Assembly (NCBI RefSeq): GCF_000169175.1
Contig: NZ_AAWS01000001.1
Span: forward strand, 124,001-188,000
DNA length: 64,000 bases
Origin: Microscilla marina ATCC 23134
GTDB lineage: Bacteria; Bacteroidota; Bacteroidia; Cytophagales; Microscillaceae
Direction of reading: 5' to 3'
Shown: positions 61,830 to 64,000 of the stretch, piece after piece
Numbering within the stretch: position 1 is the stretch's first letter
Layout of the letters: every line of letters starts with the position of its first letter
Notes under the pieces: generated by a model
Database searches by the model: none
What the model was told of the DNA's origin: nothing
Seen by the model: the letters and a program-made list of their open reading frames with translations, nothing else
Position numbers and translations under genes: made by a program

Positions 61830-63779
61830 ATGCCTTCAGAAACAATTGTACAAAGTGTACTCGATTTCTTAAAAACCTACCCCCCTTTTGATCAAATAAA
61901 CCCTGATGAGCTCAACGAATTGGCTACCCAGGTAAATCTCAACTATTTTGAGGTGGGCGATGTATTGTTTAGAGAAGGAGATGCTCCCTTGCCTACAGTG
62001 TTTGTAGTAAAACAGGGCAACATAAAACTGAGTCGCAAACAAGGAGAGCAAGAAGTATTGATAGACGAGTGCGATGAAGGTTCAGTATTTGGCATACGCC
62101 CTTTGATGGCCAACGACCGTTATTTATCTACGGCAATTGTTGCCGAAAAAACCCTGTTATATGCCATTCCCATTGCTGCTTTTGCCAAAGTAATGGAAAG
62201 CAACTCTAAAGTAGCCATGTATTTTGCGGCTGGTTTTGCTTCAGGGGGTATTACCGATAACCTGAAGGACATGACCAAGGTGAAGCGTATGCTCGCCCTC
62301 AAAGATGAGTTACCCGAAGCCATTAGTTTAAATGATACAGATACATTAAAAATAAATCCGGCAAAACAAATGGTGAGCTGTAGCCCAACGCACACTGTGT
62401 GGGAGGCTGCCAAAATCATGAGTATATTCAATGTAGGGTCTATATTGGTAGTGAATAATGAAAACTACCCGGTGGGTATTATTACCGACTCAGACTTTAG
62501 GCGCAAGGTGGTGGCACGACAAGAAACCATTAAAACTAATCCTGTCACTGAGATCATGAGTTCGCCGGTAAAAACCATCAAGCCTAATTTGTCAGTGTCT
62601 GAAATTATGCTCTTGATGGTCAATAACAAAGTCACTCACTTTTGTGTAACGAAAGACGGTACAGATGCTTCGCCTGCTTTAGGTATTATTTCGCAGCGCG
62701 ATTTGCTCATTGCACAAGGCAATAACCCTGCGGTACTTGCCAAGCAAATCTCCGTAACCAATAGTGTAGAGCGTTTGGTAGCTATCAGAGGCAAGGCCGA
62801 AAAACTGATTTGGAGCTATTTGCAAAATGAAGTGGCAGTGCCTTTTATCTCCAATATTATTACTGAGATCAACGATTCGCTCATTCGCAAGGCTACCTCT
62901 TTGGCTACGCAAAAATTGCAGGAAAAAGGTTGGGTAGTGCCCGATTTGCAATATGCGTTTTTATCGATGGGCAGCGAAGGGCGCAAAGAGCAATTGTTGC
63001 GTACTGATCAAGACCACGCCATTGTTTATGAAAACCCACCCAAAGGAGAAGAGCAAAAAGCCAAGGAGTATTTTCTTGAGTTGGGCAAAGAAGTCACACG
63101 TATATTACTGAAGTGCGGGTTTGACGCCTGCCCTGGCCATATGATGGCAAACAACCCTAAATGGAACCAACCCGTGGCCAAATGGGAAAAATACTTTCAT
63201 AAATGGATCAGCGAACCCGATCATAACTCGTTGATGCACGTAAGCATTTTCTTTGATTTTCGCCCGGTGGCAGGCGATGAGTCTTTGGCGAAAAACCTGA
63301 GAAGCTTCATTTTTAATGAAATCAAAAAGACCAACTTATTTTTACCTTACCTTGCCAAAAAGGCATTGACCAACCCTCCACCACTGAGCTTTTTTCGCAG
63401 TTTTATTGTAGAAAAATCCGGACAACATAAAAATGAGTTCGACATCAAAGCAAGGGCAATGGTACCTTTGATTGATGCTGCCAGGGTATTGGCTTACGAA
63501 TATCAATTGCCTGGGTTTAATAGTACTTTTGAGCGCTTTGCTCAAGTAGCAAGTATCAACCAGGGGTTGGCTCCTTTGTGCGAAGCCGCTGCTATGGGGT
63601 ATGAAATATTGATGCGCCACCGGGCAATACAAGGGCTTAAAAACGGCAATTCGGGGCGTTACCTGAACCCTAATAAGTTTAATAAACTAGAGCGGCAAAC
63701 TATTCGGAATATTTTTAAAACCATAGAAAAAATACAGGAGGTGCTGGATACACGGTACCGCACTGGGTTGTTGAGGTGA
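61830..63779 (+). CDS. cNMP-binding/CBS/DUF294 nucleotidyltransferase-like protein
   Basis: 649 residues. Domains in order: cyclic-nucleotide-binding fold (~15-140; FEVGDVLFREGDAPLPTVFVVKQGNIKL), a CBS pair (~175-300; VWEAAKIMSIFNVGSILVVNNE, NPVTEIMSSPVKTIKPNLSVSEIMLLM), a DUF294 nucleotidyltransferase domain (~350-480; FLSMGSEGRKEQLLRTDQDHAIVY with the GSxxRxE and DxD-like residues) and a DUF294 C-terminal helical domain. The layout resembles GlnD-like signal proteins and responds presumably to nucleotides. Target protein or nucleotide unknown. Confidence 0.93.
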   Translation: MPSETIVQSVLDFLKTYPPFDQINPDELNELATQVNLNYFEVGDVLFREGDAPLPTVFVVKQGNIKLSRKQGEQEVLIDECDEGSVFGIRPLMANDRYLSTAIVAEKTLLYAIPIAAFAKVMESNSKVAMYFAAGFASGGITDNLKDMTKVKRMLALKDELPEAISLNDTDTLKINPAKQMVSCSPTHTVWEAAKIMSIFNVGSILVVNNENYPVGIITDSDFRRKVVARQETIKTNPVTEIMSSPVKTIKPNLSVSEIMLLMVNNKVTHFCVTKDGTDASPALGIISQRDLLIAQGNNPAVLAKQISVTNSVERLVAIRGKAEKLIWSYLQNEVAVPFISNIITEINDSLIRKATSLATQKLQEKGWVVPDLQYAFLSMGSEGRKEQLLRTDQDHAIVYENPPKGEEQKAKEYFLELGKEVTRILLKCGFDACPGHMMANNPKWNQPVAKWEKYFHKWISEPDHNSLMHVSIFFDFRPVAGDESLAKNLRSFIFNEIKKTNLFLPYLAKKALTNPPPLSFFRSFIVEKSGQHKNEFDIKARAMVPLIDAARVLAYEYQLPGFNSTFERFAQVASINQGLAPLCEAAAMGYEILMRHRAIQGLKNGNSGRYLNPNKFNKLERQTIRNIFKTIEKIQEVLDTRYRTGLLR

Positions 63780-63978
63780 GGTTACTTTCAGCAAAAACCA
63801 AACACGCCTGCCTTGACAAAACAGCTGGATGCAACCTGTTGGTTTTCAAAAGATTTGTAGCGGCAGGCAATGTATACAAATGAGGGTCTAAAGTCGAGCT
63901 GAGGGATTGCTTTTAATATATTTTCTTACTATTATTGAAGTACATCACTTGTATGCATCACCTAAACTAACCAAGCAA

Positions 63979-64000
63979 ATGTCCAGCATTACCCAATCCA
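63979..64000 (+). CDS. Possible start of the next gene (3' partial)
   Basis: ATG at 63979 opens a frame (MSSITQS) that runs off the right edge. Too short to identify; listed because it lies 200 bases after the DUF294 gene on the same strand with an otherwise empty gap. Confidence 0.3.

Noticed and set aside
1-64000. tRNA, rRNA, CRISPR arrays, prophage or full insertion sequence
   Set aside because: No cloverleaf-like sequence, no regularly spaced repeats, no transposase, integrase or phage structural genes were seen on either strand.

Overview
The window reads as chromosomal DNA of a gliding or marine-type Bacteroidota, most likely a member of the Cytophagales close to Microscilla. The signs are two proteins with type IX secretion (T9SS) C-terminal sorting tails, GIN-domain (DUF2807), DUF2911 and PD40-OmpA proteins, SpoIIE phosphatases with GAF or TPR sensors, promoters with the Bacteroidota -7 box TAnnTTTG, and weak Shine-Dalgarno sequences. 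The species is an inference from gene content. No rRNA, tRNA or CRISPR array was seen.

Layout. 1-2351: 3' part of a large secreted G8/beta-helix protein resembling animal CEMIP/TMEM2. 2417-6520: Uma2 nuclease-like protein, MarR regulator with operator-like repeats, a SiaC/SiaB phospho-switch pair, a methyltransferase and yidD. 6842-9448: ACMSD decarboxylase, a small T9SS cargo and a hairpin-rich non-coding stretch. 9449-12740: an orphan AAA+ ATPase with a nuclease-like PD...ExK motif, then a broken ABC transporter gene. 12863-17701: cobD and cbiB (cobalamin), then hemF between two paralogous leucine-rich-repeat genes. 17702-25593: remnant of a response regulator, a GAF/PAS sensor plus SpoIIE phosphatase operon, an AI-2E transporter and an HD protein. 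25594-31539: prmC, cobS, DEAD-box helicase, SulP transporter. 31540-38887: a MITE-like insertion with perfect 8-bp target duplications, GNAT, lipoprotein hydrolase, DUF2911, a SpmA/SpmB fusion, a PrsW-type protease and a TPR protein. 38973-44417: acyl-CoA ligase, SGNH protein, MBOAT, cytochrome P450 and acyl carrier protein. 44855-53461: ADP-ribosylglycohydrolase, GIN lipoprotein, PD40-OmpA protein, pyrR, STAS-like and J-domain proteins, and two paralogous membrane proteins. 53881-63779: TPR-SpoIIE phosphatase, an alkA/histidinol-phosphatase/DUF3592 operon, a DUF3108-like protein, a membrane AraC regulator, GNAT, a DUF2281 protein and a cNMP/CBS/DUF294 protein.

Most notable is the tightly overlapping minus-strand operon ACP-P450-MBOAT-SGNH, followed by an AMP-binding ligase. 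Its parts mirror the Gram-positive Dlt (D-alanylation) machinery (carrier protein, MBOAT, SGNH partner, adenylating enzyme) with a P450 added. It may load an acyl group on a carrier, hydroxylate it there and transfer it to an extracytoplasmic acceptor. Partner-switching phosphorylation is a second theme: a SiaB kinase/SiaC pair, two SpoIIE phosphatases and a STAS-like protein are spread over the window. Small dispersed repeats bounded by GTAGCA...TGCTAC, and one clear MITE, mark the intergenic regions.
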